A stretch of 64,000 bases of DNA from JBOGXF01 sp050694275 (GCA_050694275.1 JBOGXF010000053.1:10151-74150); one strand, 5' to 3'; shown: positions 7,959 through 16,434, counted from the stretch's first letter. Translations and numbers: made by a program. The notes: a model not told the origin generated them from the sequence alone.

Positions 7959-8780
7959 CTACTCGTCTCGGCGGCGAACCGGGGCCGCGGCGGGGTTGAT
8001 CGGGGGCCGGGCGAGCTCGATGTCGCCCTCGTCCCACTCGTCCTCACCGTGAAAGCCGGGGCCCTCGGAGATCACCTGGAAGGTCTCCGCGTGCGCGTAG
8101 CCGTGGGGCTTCCCCGCCTTCGCCGTCCATTCCCGGACCAGGCTTGCGATGCGGTCGGCATCGTCTCCCACCTGGCTCTCGTGGCACAGCAATGCCACAG
8201 TCTTCTTCTCGATCGTCGCGGAGATATCCGACGCCACCGGCTTCGCTCCGGGGCCGGTGATCCAGAGCTCCCGCAGTCCCCGCCACGGCTCGAGACCTTC
8301 GTCCAGGAGTTCCGGGAAGATGCCGGGAGTGGTTCCTGCCGACATCGAGACATCGAGCGACGCCTGTCCGATCGCACGATGGTCGGGATGGTTGACGAAG
8401 CGATCCTCGATCGTCGGGCCGACGTCCATCACGACGAACCTGTGGGGGCGCGCACGGCGGAAGACACGTGCGATGTCCCGTCGCAGGTCGAGCGTGTACT
8501 CGACCACGCCGTCGTCGTAGCCGAGAAAGACGACATCCTCGACCCCGACCGCTGCAGCGGCGCGCTGCGATTCGTCCCGCCGTATCCGCGCGAGCGGGGC
8601 GCCCATCAGCGAACGATCCTGTGTACCGGTTGAACCGTCGGTGACGATGCAGTAGGTGACCTCCGCGCCCGCCGCGGTCCAGGAAGCGACCGTTCCGGCG
8701 CAAGCGAACTCGATGTCGTCGGGATGAGCTGCGACGACGAGCGCTCTGAACGAAGGTCGGCGATTGCCTCCCGGGCTCAC
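7959..8780 (-). CDS. PIG-L (LmbE-like) family deacetylase
   Basis: The 273-residue protein opens with the zinc-binding motif AAHPDDIEF near residue 20 and has the second motif NHPDH around the middle, both diagnostic of GlcNAc-PI de-N-acetylase/LmbE-type hydrolases. Members remove acetyl or related groups from N-acyl sugars and similar conjugates (MshB of mycothiol synthesis and bacillithiol BshB are relatives), and the substrate here is unknown. GTG 8780 overlaps the TGA of the upstream universal stress gene (GTGA), so the two are probably translationally coupled. An open frame extending further upstream is only the antisense-like shadow of that gene. Confidence 0.85.
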   Translation of the reverse strand: MSPGGNRRPSFRALVVAAHPDDIEFACAGTVASWTAAGAEVTYCIVTDGSTGTQDRSLMGAPLARIRRDESQRAAAAVGVEDVVFLGYDDGVVEYTLDLRRDIARVFRRARPHRFVVMDVGPTIEDRFVNHPDHRAIGQASLDVSMSAGTTPGIFPELLDEGLEPWRGLRELWITGPGAKPVASDISATIEKKTVALLCHESQVGDDADRIASLVREWTAKAGKPHGYAHAETFQVISEGPGFHGEDEWDEGDIELARPPINPAAAPVRRRDE

Positions 8781-9634
8781 GCGGTTCTGAGAATCAACAC
8801 GTCGGTCGGGGCGTGATGCGACACGCGGTGAGGGACGTTGCCCAGGGCGAAGCGCTTCGCGCCGCTCATCCCCACGCTTCCGACCGCGATGAGATCGAAG
8901 CCTTCGGATTCCGCGAGCGCCAGAAGAGTCTCTGCCGGACTCCCCTCGATGGCACGCACCTCTGCGTCTGCGCCCTGTTTTGACGCGTGCTCGGTGGCGC
9001 GCTCGAGAACGTCCTCGGCCTGTGAGGCTGCTGCGATGCGCCACTTGAACTCCTCTGGAGTCTCGCGTTGGGAACGTCCCGCGCCCCATTGCTCCAGCGG
9101 ATCACCGGACTTCTTCATCCGATTGAGCTCTTGCTCGGTGGGCGGCTCATAGACGCAAACGATCACCGGGGTTACCCGAAGCTTTGCAGCAAGCCCCGAT
9201 GAGATGTCGACCGCCCGCATTGCGGTAGGCGAACCATCCGTGCCGATCAGCAGCCTCTGGTAGTCACCCACCTCCTTCGGCGGTGGATCGGTCTTGACGA
9301 TCAGCAGATCGGTCGGGGCGTGATGCGACACCTTGTTCGGGACGCTGCCCAGCAGGAACCGGCGGGCGCCACTCATCCCGACGCTCCCGACCACGAGCAG
9401 ATCGGCATCGAGTTCCTCGGTCTGGGAGATGAGCACCTCGGCAGGTTGGCCCCGCACCGCAAGCGAATCCGCTCCGTACTCCTCGGCGAGCGATGTGAGC
9501 GATTCTCCCGGGTCGGGACCCGCATGCACCAGGGTCAGCTTCGCCCCGAGGCTGCGTGCGAGCCTCGCGGCTCGATCCGTCGCGACCTTCGCCGTGCGGG
9601 ACAAGTCCGTTCCCGCAACGATCCTCTCGTACAT
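8777..9634 (-). CDS. tandem universal stress protein
   Basis: The 285-residue protein has two UspA domains (about 1-140 and 145-285). Each ends with the nucleotide-binding pattern VGSVGMSG(A)xRFxLG(S/N)VPxxVSHHAPTD, matching the G-x2-G-x9-G(S/T) ATP-binding motif. Tandem USPs are cytoplasmic stress and dormancy factors, common in actinobacteria. It leads a two-gene unit with the PIG-L gene (4-nt overlap). The two halves are clearly similar to each other, consistent with internal duplication. Confidence 0.92.
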   Translation of the reverse strand: MYERIVAGTDLSRTAKVATDRAARLARSLGAKLTLVHAGPDPGESLTSLAEEYGADSLAVRGQPAEVLISQTEELDADLLVVGSVGMSGARRFLLGSVPNKVSHHAPTDLLIVKTDPPPKEVGDYQRLLIGTDGSPTAMRAVDISSGLAAKLRVTPVIVCVYEPPTEQELNRMKKSGDPLEQWGAGRSQRETPEEFKWRIAAASQAEDVLERATEHASKQGADAEVRAIEGSPAETLLALAESEGFDLIAVGSVGMSGAKRFALGNVPHRVSHHAPTDVLILRTA

Positions 9635-9664
9635 GCGTAACGCTCCCTTCCGGTGGTCTGCTCG

Positions 9665-10072
9665 TTACTCGCCTAGTTTGCGTATCGCCAGGGTGCAGCG
9701 TGCCACCGCGACCGCATTGCCGTCCTGGTCGTTGATGTCGACGGCCCACACATGGATCGATCGTCCCTTTCGAACGGGGGCCGCAGTCGCCGTCACCGTC
9801 CCGGACCGGCGCGCGCTCAGGTGGCTGATGTTGAGATCTATGCCGACGGCGTATTCGGTGCTCGGGTCGCAGTTCAGATACGCGCCCATCGACGCGGCCG
9901 ATTCGGCCAGCACGGCAGACGCGCCACCATGCAGAAGCCCGAACGGCTGATGAACCCTGGGGGTAACATCCATCTCCAGCACGACCAGATCGGGTCCCGC
10001 CTCGATCACGCGGATGCCGAGTACCTCGAGAATGGTGTTCTCGGCGCGGAGCACGGCCCGGAGGGGATCCAT
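9665..10072 (-). CDS. PaaI-family hotdog thioesterase
   Basis: This 135-residue single hotdog domain contains HQPFGLLHGGASAVLAESAAS, the PaaI/YbgC-like active-site helix with catalytic Asn/Asp-type positions, and a C-terminal RTLAI-like strand. It probably hydrolyses aryl- or acyl-CoA. It is 9 bp downstream of the diguanylate cyclase stop and could be cotranscribed with it. Confidence 0.87.
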   Translation of the reverse strand: MDPLRAVLRAENTILEVLGIRVIEAGPDLVVLEMDVTPRVHQPFGLLHGGASAVLAESAASMGAYLNCDPSTEYAVGIDLNISHLSARRSGTVTATAAPVRKGRSIHVWAVDINDQDGNAVAVARCTLAIRKLGE

Positions 10073-10081
10073 GGCCGGATG

Positions 10082-10993
10082 CTACAGGGACTGGTCCCTC
10101 ACCCGCTTTTTCATCGTGCGCTTATCCCGGTACATGGCCTGGTCGGCCGCCGCGAGAAGCTCCTCGGAGGTCTCACCGTCGACGCCCGAGAGCGCAACTC
10201 CGACGCTGACCGTTACGAGTTGATTCGGCGCGCCCGGCAGCCCCTCCTCGAGAAGCATGGAACGCATGCGGTTGGACACGATCTGCGCTCCCGGCCGGTC
10301 CGCGTCCTTGAGGATGATCACGAACTCATCCCCACCGTAGCGCGCGACGCAGTCACTCGATCGCACGACTCGACGGAGCACGTTGGCGACCAGCTGGATG
10401 GCAGCCGATCCCGTCTGGTGACCGTGGCGGTCGTTGATCGCCTTCAGATCGTCGAGATCAACCACCATCAAGGCGAATGGCGCTTTGGTCGCCTCGAGCA
10501 GCGCGAGGTCGTCATAGAAGCGCGACACGTTCGCCACACGAGTCAGTGGATCAGTGCGCGCGAGCTCCTTGAGGCTCGACTGAACCGAATAGTGGGCCTC
10601 GGCAAACGCGCCCAGGACCGCGGCGATCAGGCCGTACAAAGCGAATCGGCTCGCCGCGATACCGGCGAGGAGGGCGGGGTCGAGCTGGCCCGCGGTCGCG
10701 CTCAAATAAACCGCGCCCAGGATCGAAGCGCAGAGCGCTACGAACACGCCCTCCCTCAGCCCCCCGGCGATAGCCGACACGGCAACGGGCACGACGAACA
10801 TCCAGCCTGAGTCGAGATTCAGACGAGAAGGAGCGAGCTCGATGAATGCGGCGATGACGAGCATGGTGCCGATCGCGCCCAAGCGCACCGATCGCTGCTC
10901 GAGGACCGCCCGGAGCTGCTCGGTGATGAGCGCTCGAAAGTCCTTGCGCGACGGCGCAGTGTTATCGGCCAGCGGCGCTGCTTCGACCGCCAT
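10082..10993 (-). CDS. membrane-bound diguanylate cyclase (GGDEF)
   Basis: The 303-residue protein starts at ATG 10993 with AAGGGAAGG upstream. It has an N-terminal integral-membrane sensor part with about five hydrophobic segments (35-140) and a GGDEF domain (about 155-300). The active site RYGGDEF is at about 218-224. RSSD sits five residues before GGDEF, the inhibitory I-site spacing, so product-feedback control by cyclic-di-GMP is expected. LDDLKAINDRHGH is the typical nucleotide-binding segment. The signal sensed is unknown. Confidence 0.92.
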   Translation of the reverse strand: MAVEAAPLADNTAPSRKDFRALITEQLRAVLEQRSVRLGAIGTMLVIAAFIELAPSRLNLDSGWMFVVPVAVSAIAGGLREGVFVALCASILGAVYLSATAGQLDPALLAGIAASRFALYGLIAAVLGAFAEAHYSVQSSLKELARTDPLTRVANVSRFYDDLALLEATKAPFALMVVDLDDLKAINDRHGHQTGSAAIQLVANVLRRVVRSSDCVARYGGDEFVIILKDADRPGAQIVSNRMRSMLLEEGLPGAPNQLVTVSVGVALSGVDGETSEELLAAADQAMYRDKRTMKKRVRDQSL

Positions 10994-11010
10994 GTTTCCT
11001 TCCCTTGAAC

Positions 11011-11032
11011 GGACTAGTGCACTGGGACTAGT
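11011..11032. promoter_or_regulatory. paired GGACTAGT half-sites
   Basis: GGACTAGT occurs at 11011-11018 and 11025-11032, 14 bp apart, just upstream of the diguanylate cyclase start. It looks like a two-site operator, but no regulator is known for it. Confidence 0.3.
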
Positions 11033-11088
11033 CACCACGTCATATATCGGCAGCAAGGGCGGGAAGCTATAGGACCTACGATTGAGCC

Positions 11089-11307
11089 ATGGACGCGCGT
11101 TCGATCGGCACGATCGTCATGATCGTGGGACTCGGGGCCCTGCTGGTCGGGGGCCTCATCCTGACCGGGGCGCTGAGCTGGTTTGGCCGGCTACCGGGCG
11201 ACATCCGCATCGAGAACGAAGGGAGTCGCATCTACATCCCGATCACGTCGATGTTGCTGATTTCGGCCGCGCTGACTCTGATCGTGAGTCTTTTCCGGCG
11301 CCTATAA
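11089..11307 (+). CDS. DUF2905 family small membrane protein
   Basis: This 72-residue protein has two membrane helices around a conserved LPGDIRIENEGSRIYIPITSML segment, the DUF2905 signature. No function is established for the family. It is apparently leaderless: TACGAT (11077-11082) sits 12 nt before the ATG and there is no ribosome site. A palindromic element begins 1 bp after the stop codon. Confidence 0.85.
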   Translation: MDARSIGTIVMIVGLGALLVGGLILTGALSWFGRLPGDIRIENEGSRIYIPITSMLLISAALTLIVSLFRRL

Positions 11308-11308
11308 G

Positions 11309-11364
11309 TTTCGGCACTTTGACAACAGCGCACGGCGAAGCCGCCTCTGGTCAAAGTGTCGAAA
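11309..11364 (+). repeat. 56-bp palindromic element, copy 1
   Basis: TTTCGGCACTTTGAC pairs with GTCAAAGTGTCGAAA (15 bp, one G-T wobble). The 26-nt interior contains a small CGGC-GAA-GCCG hairpin. Copy 2 at 12461-12516 differs at three positions, two of which change both sides of the inner stem's outer pair. No T-run follows, so a terminator role is doubtful. It looks like a small non-autonomous mobile palindrome. Confidence 0.7.
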
Positions 11365-11373
11365 AAACCGAGC

Positions 11374-12330
11374 TCAGGGAAGCGGGTTGGGAACCAGACT
11401 CGCGGTCGCCAGTGGAGCCCCGGCGATCTGCAGAATGCGATCGATGTCGGTCCCTGCAATGAACGCAGGCAGATATCTCGTCCCCACGACGAGGTGGGTG
11501 AGGTTCCCCACCGCGTCGCCGGCCGCGGCTCTGACTCCTGAGCCCGAGTCTCCCGGCGATGCGGCGCCGTCCCACCCGTATGCGTTCGCCTCGGTGCCTT
11601 CTTCTCCGAGCCACGTCACCACGCCGGGCCGGGCGGTCCCCCCGGTGCCCACGACGAGACCGTGACCGACGTGGAGGATCGGATCGGGGATGGCCGGGGA
11701 CTTGGAGCCGGTCGGTCCGGCGACGATCGCCATCGAGGGGTTCACGAACTCGACCATCTCCGGATATATCTCGATGAGGGCGAAGTCGTCGCCGATATCG
11801 TTGTCGACGCTCGTGACGGTTGTCCCGATGTTCATGATCACGCCGGGCAGAGCGAGGATTGTGACCTCTTCGCCGACCTCGGCGCAGTGACCGGCGGTGC
11901 CGATGTAGACGCCGGACTTCGAGGACTGCGGTCCCTTGCCCTTGCCGTTGCCGCCGCCGTTACCGTTCCCCGGGCCCGATGTGGTCGCGCCATCGGGGTC
12001 CCCAAACACGAAGTTGAGGGTGCACCCCGAGGGCGAGATCATCCACGAGCCGGGTCTGATACCGGTGAACAGCAGCGCGCTGTCGACCTCGACGCCTTCC
12101 GGAATCGGGATGCTCTTGCCCTGCTTGCCGGCTCGCACCGCGCGCTCGTGCAGCGCCGGTGTGTACCAATCCGGGGAGGGGGCCTTGAGCGGGATGGCGT
12201 ATGCGCCGCCCCCGAGATCCACCGTGCCGTCCGGCAGCTTCCGGGCAACCTCGTCGGTGCTTGCCGGAGCTGCCGCGGTCACGGCGAACAAAGCGATCAC
12301 GGCGGTCAGTACGGCAAGGCTACGGCGCAT
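11374..12330 (-). CDS. secreted trypsin-like serine protease
   Basis: The 318-residue precursor starts at ATG 12330 behind GAGGGGG, with a signal peptide ending near an APAS site at about residue 25. The chymotrypsin-like triad is visible: TAGHC (His), DDFALIEI (Asp) and ASPGDSGSGV (Ser). A glycine/asparagine-rich low-complexity linker (GNGNGGGNGKGKG) lies before the His motif, and a propeptide-like region precedes it. It is probably an exported S1-type protease. The gene is bracketed by the two copies of the 56-bp palindrome. Confidence 0.85.
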   Translation of the reverse strand: MRRSLAVLTAVIALFAVTAAAPASTDEVARKLPDGTVDLGGGAYAIPLKAPSPDWYTPALHERAVRAGKQGKSIPIPEGVEVDSALLFTGIRPGSWMISPSGCTLNFVFGDPDGATTSGPGNGNGGGNGKGKGPQSSKSGVYIGTAGHCAEVGEEVTILALPGVIMNIGTTVTSVDNDIGDDFALIEIYPEMVEFVNPSMAIVAGPTGSKSPAIPDPILHVGHGLVVGTGGTARPGVVTWLGEEGTEANAYGWDGAASPGDSGSGVRAAAGDAVGNLTHLVVGTRYLPAFIAGTDIDRILQIAGAPLATASLVPNPLP

Positions 12331-12460
12331 GAAACCCCCTCGGGTCATCGGTCGTGGCGGGATTCTTTGGTCACTGTTTGATACGAATTCGACTGTAACC
12401 GGGAAAGTTCCTTCCCCGGTACAGGACAAGCGAAACAAGGGAGGAGCCATGCTCAAGGAG

Positions 12461-12516
12461 TTTCGGCACTTTGACAACAGCGCGGGGCGAAGCCTCCTCT
12501 GGTCAAAGTGTCGAAA
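12461..12516 (+). repeat. 56-bp palindromic element, copy 2, within the original mscL start
   Basis: It has the same 15-bp arms as copy 1. It directly follows GGAGGAGCC-ATGCTCAAGGAG, which encodes MLKE(F), the standard MscL beginning. The channel sequence resumes right after the element with GGGAGTTCGTGATGAGAGGA. It therefore appears inserted between codons 4-5 of an ancestral mscL, with a short GGAG(TT) repeat on both sides. Confidence 0.7.
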
Positions 12517-12531
12517 GTAAGGGAGTTCGTG

Positions 12532-12915
12532 ATGAGAGGAAACATCCTCGAGCTCGCCGTCGCATTCGTGATGGGGGTCGCGTTCGCGGCGGTAGTTCAG
12601 TCCTTCGTGAACGACGTCGTCATGAACCTCATCGCGGCGATCTTCGGCGAGCCCGACTTCAGCGACCTCACTTTCGGGATCGGTGACGGCGTCATCGCCT
12701 ACGGCGCGTTCCTGACCGCGCTCGCCAACTTCGTGCTCGTCGCCTTCGCGCTCTTCGTGATCCTCAAGGCGGCGGAGAGGGCAAAGTCGCTGCGCAAGAC
12801 CGGTGCAGAGGCCCCCGCGACGACCAGGCCATGCCCTTACTGCGTCACCGGCATCCCGGTCGAGGCGACGCGCTGCCCCGCCTGCACGAGCGACCTCAGC
12901 AGAGCTCCCGCCTGA
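12532..12915 (+). CDS. mscL: large-conductance mechanosensitive channel with C-terminal zinc ribbon
   Basis: MRGNILELAVAFVMGVAFAAVV is the N-terminal amphipathic/TM1 region of MscL, TM2 follows around residues 65-90, and a charged KAAERAK segment comes next. The C-terminus carries CPYC-x11-CPAC, a zinc-ribbon-like tail not part of classic MscL. The channel releases solutes on hypo-osmotic shock. ATG 12532 is chosen because AAGGGAG lies 7 nt upstream. GTG 12508, inside the palindromic element, would add eight residues but has no ribosome site. The ancestral start (12451) is cut off by the element, which brings a stop codon in that frame at 12518. Confidence 0.87.
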   Translation: MRGNILELAVAFVMGVAFAAVVQSFVNDVVMNLIAAIFGEPDFSDLTFGIGDGVIAYGAFLTALANFVLVAFALFVILKAAERAKSLRKTGAEAPATTRPCPYCVTGIPVEATRCPACTSDLSRAPA

Positions 12916-12928
12916 ATCAAGCCGCGGG

Positions 12929-14349
12929 CTATGGATAGTAAAGGGAGCGAATCTGCTGATCGAGCGCGTACTGCGCGTCCGCCTGAGCGCGAGCCGGGGG
13001 CTCCTCCTGTCCGCGCAGGACCTTCAGTGCGAGCTCGACCGAGCGCTCGTTGATCGCGCCGTAGCCGACGAACTGGAAGGGCTCGATCGCCTGCGGAAGC
13101 GACGTCCACGCGATCGGCGTCGTCGTGCACCCGAGACAGAACGGGTTGGCTCCGGGGCCGAACTCCGTGTGATCCGGCGCGCGCGGCTCCCCCGCCCAGT
13201 GGATCACCCCGTCGTCTTTGCCCTCGGCCGGGTGGGATTGGCCGTGTGGAAATACAGGTCGGTGAACTCCTCGAGCGTGAACTCGCCGTCCGCGAGCGGC
13301 CCCTCCTTCACCACGCCCTTCCGCCCGCGGGCGATCACGCCATCTTTGATGCCCGAGGTGCGGTCCCCCAGTATCGCCCGCGCCTCCTGAATGATCGCGA
13401 CCGCGCCCCCCGCTGCGTAAGGAGCGGCGGCGCTCGTGCAGCACGCGATCGGCGCGGGCCGCATCTTTTTCGTGCTGTCGCGGATGGCCGTGAAACCCGA
13501 GTAAGCGTCTGCGACGACATGCGGCGGCGATCCCGACCACAGAGTCATCTTGCCGTTGTCGTGGCCGCCGACCAGGATCACTCCCGGAGGCGCGGTCGAC
13601 AACACATAGGTCGGCGTGGGGGCCGCGCCCATGATGTACGCGGTCCCGTTACCCGAGGCGGCAATCGTCACCATCTTCTCGGCTGCATGGGCGAACGCTT
13701 CCGGAGTTGAGCTGTTGGCCGGCGGGGGCACGAGATTCAGCCAGGAGTTCGACTGGACGTCGATCCACCCCGCATCGGCCGCCCACCGCACACCCTGTTC
13801 TCCGAGGCCCTCGATCATCACGATGCGCGCGTCGGGCGCAAGCGAGCGTGGCGCCCCCGCGGCCCGCGACGACGTCATGGTCCCGTGGCCGTGATCGTCG
13901 AGGATCACGTGCTCGTTGCAGCCGCCGCCGGCGTTGACCGGCGGAGGAGAGTCGCTGGAGCAGGTACCGCCCGCGCCGAACGAGATGGCGCCGACGATCC
14001 TCGTTCCCGGTATCCAGTAAAGAATCCCGCGCCTGGCCCGCGCCCACACCGCGGCATCCTTCTCGACCGCTTCTTCATAGGGCGCATCCAGCGTCAGGCG
14101 GAGCGCCTCGGCGTCCTTTGGATAGCCCGGGATGTACGTCGAGGGGTGCCTGCGAGCGAGCGCAGATCGGTCGCGGAAGGCGACGCTGTAGGGGTTGATA
14201 CCGGCGTCGATCAGGGCGACAACGCCCAACGGCCCGGCCCCGGAGGACAGATTCTTCTTCTTCGCCTTCGCTACCGACGCGGCCGGGAGCGAGGCCCCCG
14301 CCGCCACGGCGAACGCCAGACTCGCCGCCACAAGGATGCGAGATCGCAT
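12929..14349 (-). CDS. secreted subtilisin-like (S8) protease, frame-shifted near the C-terminus
   Basis: A signal peptide (MRSRILVAASLAFAVAAG) leads a subtilase domain with all three active-site motifs: LIDAGI (Asp), DDHGHGTMT (His) and CCTSAAAPYAAGG (Ser). The first frame stops at 13204. The homologous C-terminal part (KDDGVIHWAGEP..., FQFVGYGAINERS..., to 12929) continues in the frame reached by a -1 shift around 13224-13235, within a GC-rich CCCACCCGGCCG run. This is consistent with one missing base: a sequencing error, a real mutation or slippage. Because the triad is upstream, a shortened enzyme could still work. Start 14349 is preferred; a GTG at 14376 has its ribosome site too close. 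Confidence 0.8.
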
Positions 14350-14436
14350 GTTCGGAGCCCCCGATTCGCTCGTCACTCCTGTTAAGGGTTCGCTCTTCCG
14401 CCCCCCGCTTCCTGCGGCCGTCTAACCTTCTCGCCG

Positions 14437-14934
14437 ATGGATGTTCTCGACGCGGTCCCCGTCCTCCGCGACCTCCCCCCGGCGGTCGCCGTCGCGCTGG
14501 TCGCGATGTTGCCGATCGTCGAGTTGCGCGGCGCGATCCCAATCGGCTTCTTACTCGGCCTCGGCCCCCTCGAGAACTTCGCGGCGGCGGTGGTCGGCAA
14601 CCTCATTCCCGTGCCCGCCCTCGTCTGGCTCCTGGACCCCGCCCAGCGGTGGCTCTCGGCCCATTCCCGCGCCTTCGCCCGCTTCTTTTCGTGGCTGTTT
14701 GCCCGCACGCGTACCAGGCACAGCGCACGCTACGAACGATTCCGCGACGCCGCGCTGATCCTGTTCGTCGGCGTCCCGCTTCCCGGAACCGGCGCGTGGA
14801 CGGGCGCGGCGGCCGCGTTCGTCTTCGGGATCAAGGGCTGGAAGGCGTTCCTGTTGATCACGGTGGGCGTGGTGATAGCCGGTATCGCGGTAACCCTGTT
14901 CATCGAGACCGGAAGAGCCGTCGTCAACAGATGA
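14437..14934 (+). CDS. small multidrug export protein family (COG2426-like) membrane protein
   Basis: This 165-residue membrane protein has about four hydrophobic segments. It contains MLPIVELRGAIPIGFLLGLGP and a second PLPGTGAWTGAAAAF motif, the paired conserved turns of the Sm_multidrug_ex (PF06695-type) family. The drug-export name comes from old annotation and the true function is unsettled. It is divergent from the subtilase gene. Confidence 0.8.
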   Translation: MDVLDAVPVLRDLPPAVAVALVAMLPIVELRGAIPIGFLLGLGPLENFAAAVVGNLIPVPALVWLLDPAQRWLSAHSRAFARFFSWLFARTRTRHSARYERFRDAALILFVGVPLPGTGAWTGAAAAFVFGIKGWKAFLLITVGVVIAGIAVTLFIETGRAVVNR

Positions 14935-15070
14935 GGTCCGAGGGCGCGTTGCCGTCCCGGCTTGGGGTGAATAGGCACAATTAGGATCCGCGGGTTCGAC
15001 GCCTCCTGATCCGGATCCGTATCATGTTCGGATTGCTTCCCGCTGAGGCCCGCCGGCAAACTCCGCCTGT
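14935..15070. other. intergenic stretch before the insertion sequence
   Basis: I see no coding potential. It contains only short GATCC-rich direct repeats and no recognised site. Confidence 0.4.
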
Positions 15071-16417
15071 TGCCTCATGTCAAGAGGTCCTCTTGAGGTC
15101 GGTTCGTTGCCTCACGGAAGATGTCCTCGACGCGGTCCACGGATGGCCCACCGATCTTGCTCCGGGAGCAGCCCCCTCCCCAGGACGCGCCATCTTGAGC
15201 AACCTCGTCTGGAGGCGGCCGATCCTGCGGGCGAGCATCACCAGGTTGGTCTTTAGATACTGGGCACGGAGATCGGCCTTGACCGCTTCCGACACCAGAT
15301 CGGTGGCCAGCAGCCGCTGAAGCGGAGTGCGGGCCTCGTCGTAGCGCCGCGTCACCCGGGCCCCTCGCCGGGTCTTGGAGACGAGCTTCTGCTGAGGGGA
15401 AAAGAAGTTCACCCACAGCCGCAGCCAGCCATAGAGCTCGTTTAAGAGCTCGAGCGCGGCCTCACCCTCAAAGCGGCCGTAGCCGACCGACTGACGCACC
15501 ACGGTCCAGTTCTTCTGCTCGACAAAGCAGTTGTCGTTCTTGCGATACGGCCGCGTGCGCGTGAAGGTGATCTCGTTCTCCGAGCAATAGCGGAAGAGAT
15601 GGTCGTTGATGAACTCCGAGCCGTTGTCCGAGTCGATGCCGAGAAGCGGGAACGGCAGGCAGCTCTCGATGCCAACCAACGCCTCAAATACCCAGCGCTG
15701 GGCCTTGTTCTTGACCGCCTGCATCTCGGTCCACCCGGTGGCGACGTCGGTCACGTTGAGCGTTTGGCAGAACTCGCCCTGAGGATTGCCGCCGTCGTGG
15801 GCGACGAGGTCGATCTCGCAGAAGCCTGGCCCGGACTCATCCCACTCGGCGAAGGTCCGTATTGGGATCTGGGCTTTGAGCAGGCTCCCCGGTTTGGTCC
15901 CGCTGCGGCCCTTGACCTGCAAGCGTTTGCGGTCGGGGGCGAGCACCCGATCGATGGTCGCGGGTGAGATCACGATCAGCTTGTCTTTAACCCCGGGATC
16001 TAGGTACAGCTCGCCATGGCGCTCGAGGACCGAGACGATCTCGGAAAGGAAGGGCGCCAGGCGTTTGCCGCAGGGCCCACCGAGGACTATCCAGACCTTG
16101 CGCAGGGCGTCGACGACCGCGGCGTCGTAGATCACCGGCCGGGGCTTGATCGGGGCCCTCGGTTGATCGGCGCGAGCTATCGCCCGACGGGCATGGCGGC
16201 GAGTCCAGCCCGTGAGCGCGCAGAGCTCGTCGAGGATCGCTCCCTTCTCGGTTTTGCTCGCCCGGGCGTAGCGGGTCGCGATCACCTTGGTCACTGCCCT
16301 GCGCTCAGACATCGACAACCCCATTTACGGACTCCCCCCGCCGGCCCACACGACGGGCCAAGCGGACATTTCCTGATGAGGCATCGAACGGATTTCGAGG
16401 ACATTTCTGATGATTCA
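15071..16417 (-). mobile_element. insertion sequence with doubled terminal repeats
   Basis: The transposase gene is flanked by inverted TGCCTCAT-N8-GTCC-N-CTTG repeats at 15071-15095 and 16359-16383. A second, weaker copy lies about 34-37 bp from each (15108 on the left, 16399-16417 on the right, core TCAT-N-AGAAATGTCC). The left repeat overlaps the transposase stop codon. I could not find a convincing target duplication, so the right boundary could be 16383 or about 16417. Confidence 0.7.
15080..16324 (-). CDS. DDE transposase with integrase core
   Basis: The 414-residue protein has an N-terminal helix-turn-helix region (SKTEKGAILDELCALTGWTRRHARRAI) and an rve-type catalytic core with CEIDLVAHDGG (first Asp), GIDSDNGSEFIND (second Asp) and NDNCFVEQKNWTVVR (Glu). 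It moves the flanking element by cut-and-paste or copy-out. It looks intact, with no stop or frameshift. A second in-frame ATG at 16312 (MSERRAV) is an equally good start. Confidence 0.92.
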   Translation of the reverse strand: MGLSMSERRAVTKVIATRYARASKTEKGAILDELCALTGWTRRHARRAIARADQPRAPIKPRPVIYDAAVVDALRKVWIVLGGPCGKRLAPFLSEIVSVLERHGELYLDPGVKDKLIVISPATIDRVLAPDRKRLQVKGRSGTKPGSLLKAQIPIRTFAEWDESGPGFCEIDLVAHDGGNPQGEFCQTLNVTDVATGWTEMQAVKNKAQRWVFEALVGIESCLPFPLLGIDSDNGSEFINDHLFRYCSENEITFTRTRPYRKNDNCFVEQKNWTVVRQSVGYGRFEGEAALELLNELYGWLRLWVNFFSPQQKLVSKTRRGARVTRRYDEARTPLQRLLATDLVSEAVKADLRAQYLKTNLVMLARRIGRLQTRLLKMARPGEGAAPGARSVGHPWTASRTSSVRQRTDLKRTS

Positions 16418-16434
16418 AGTCGGGTGCTTGCCAT

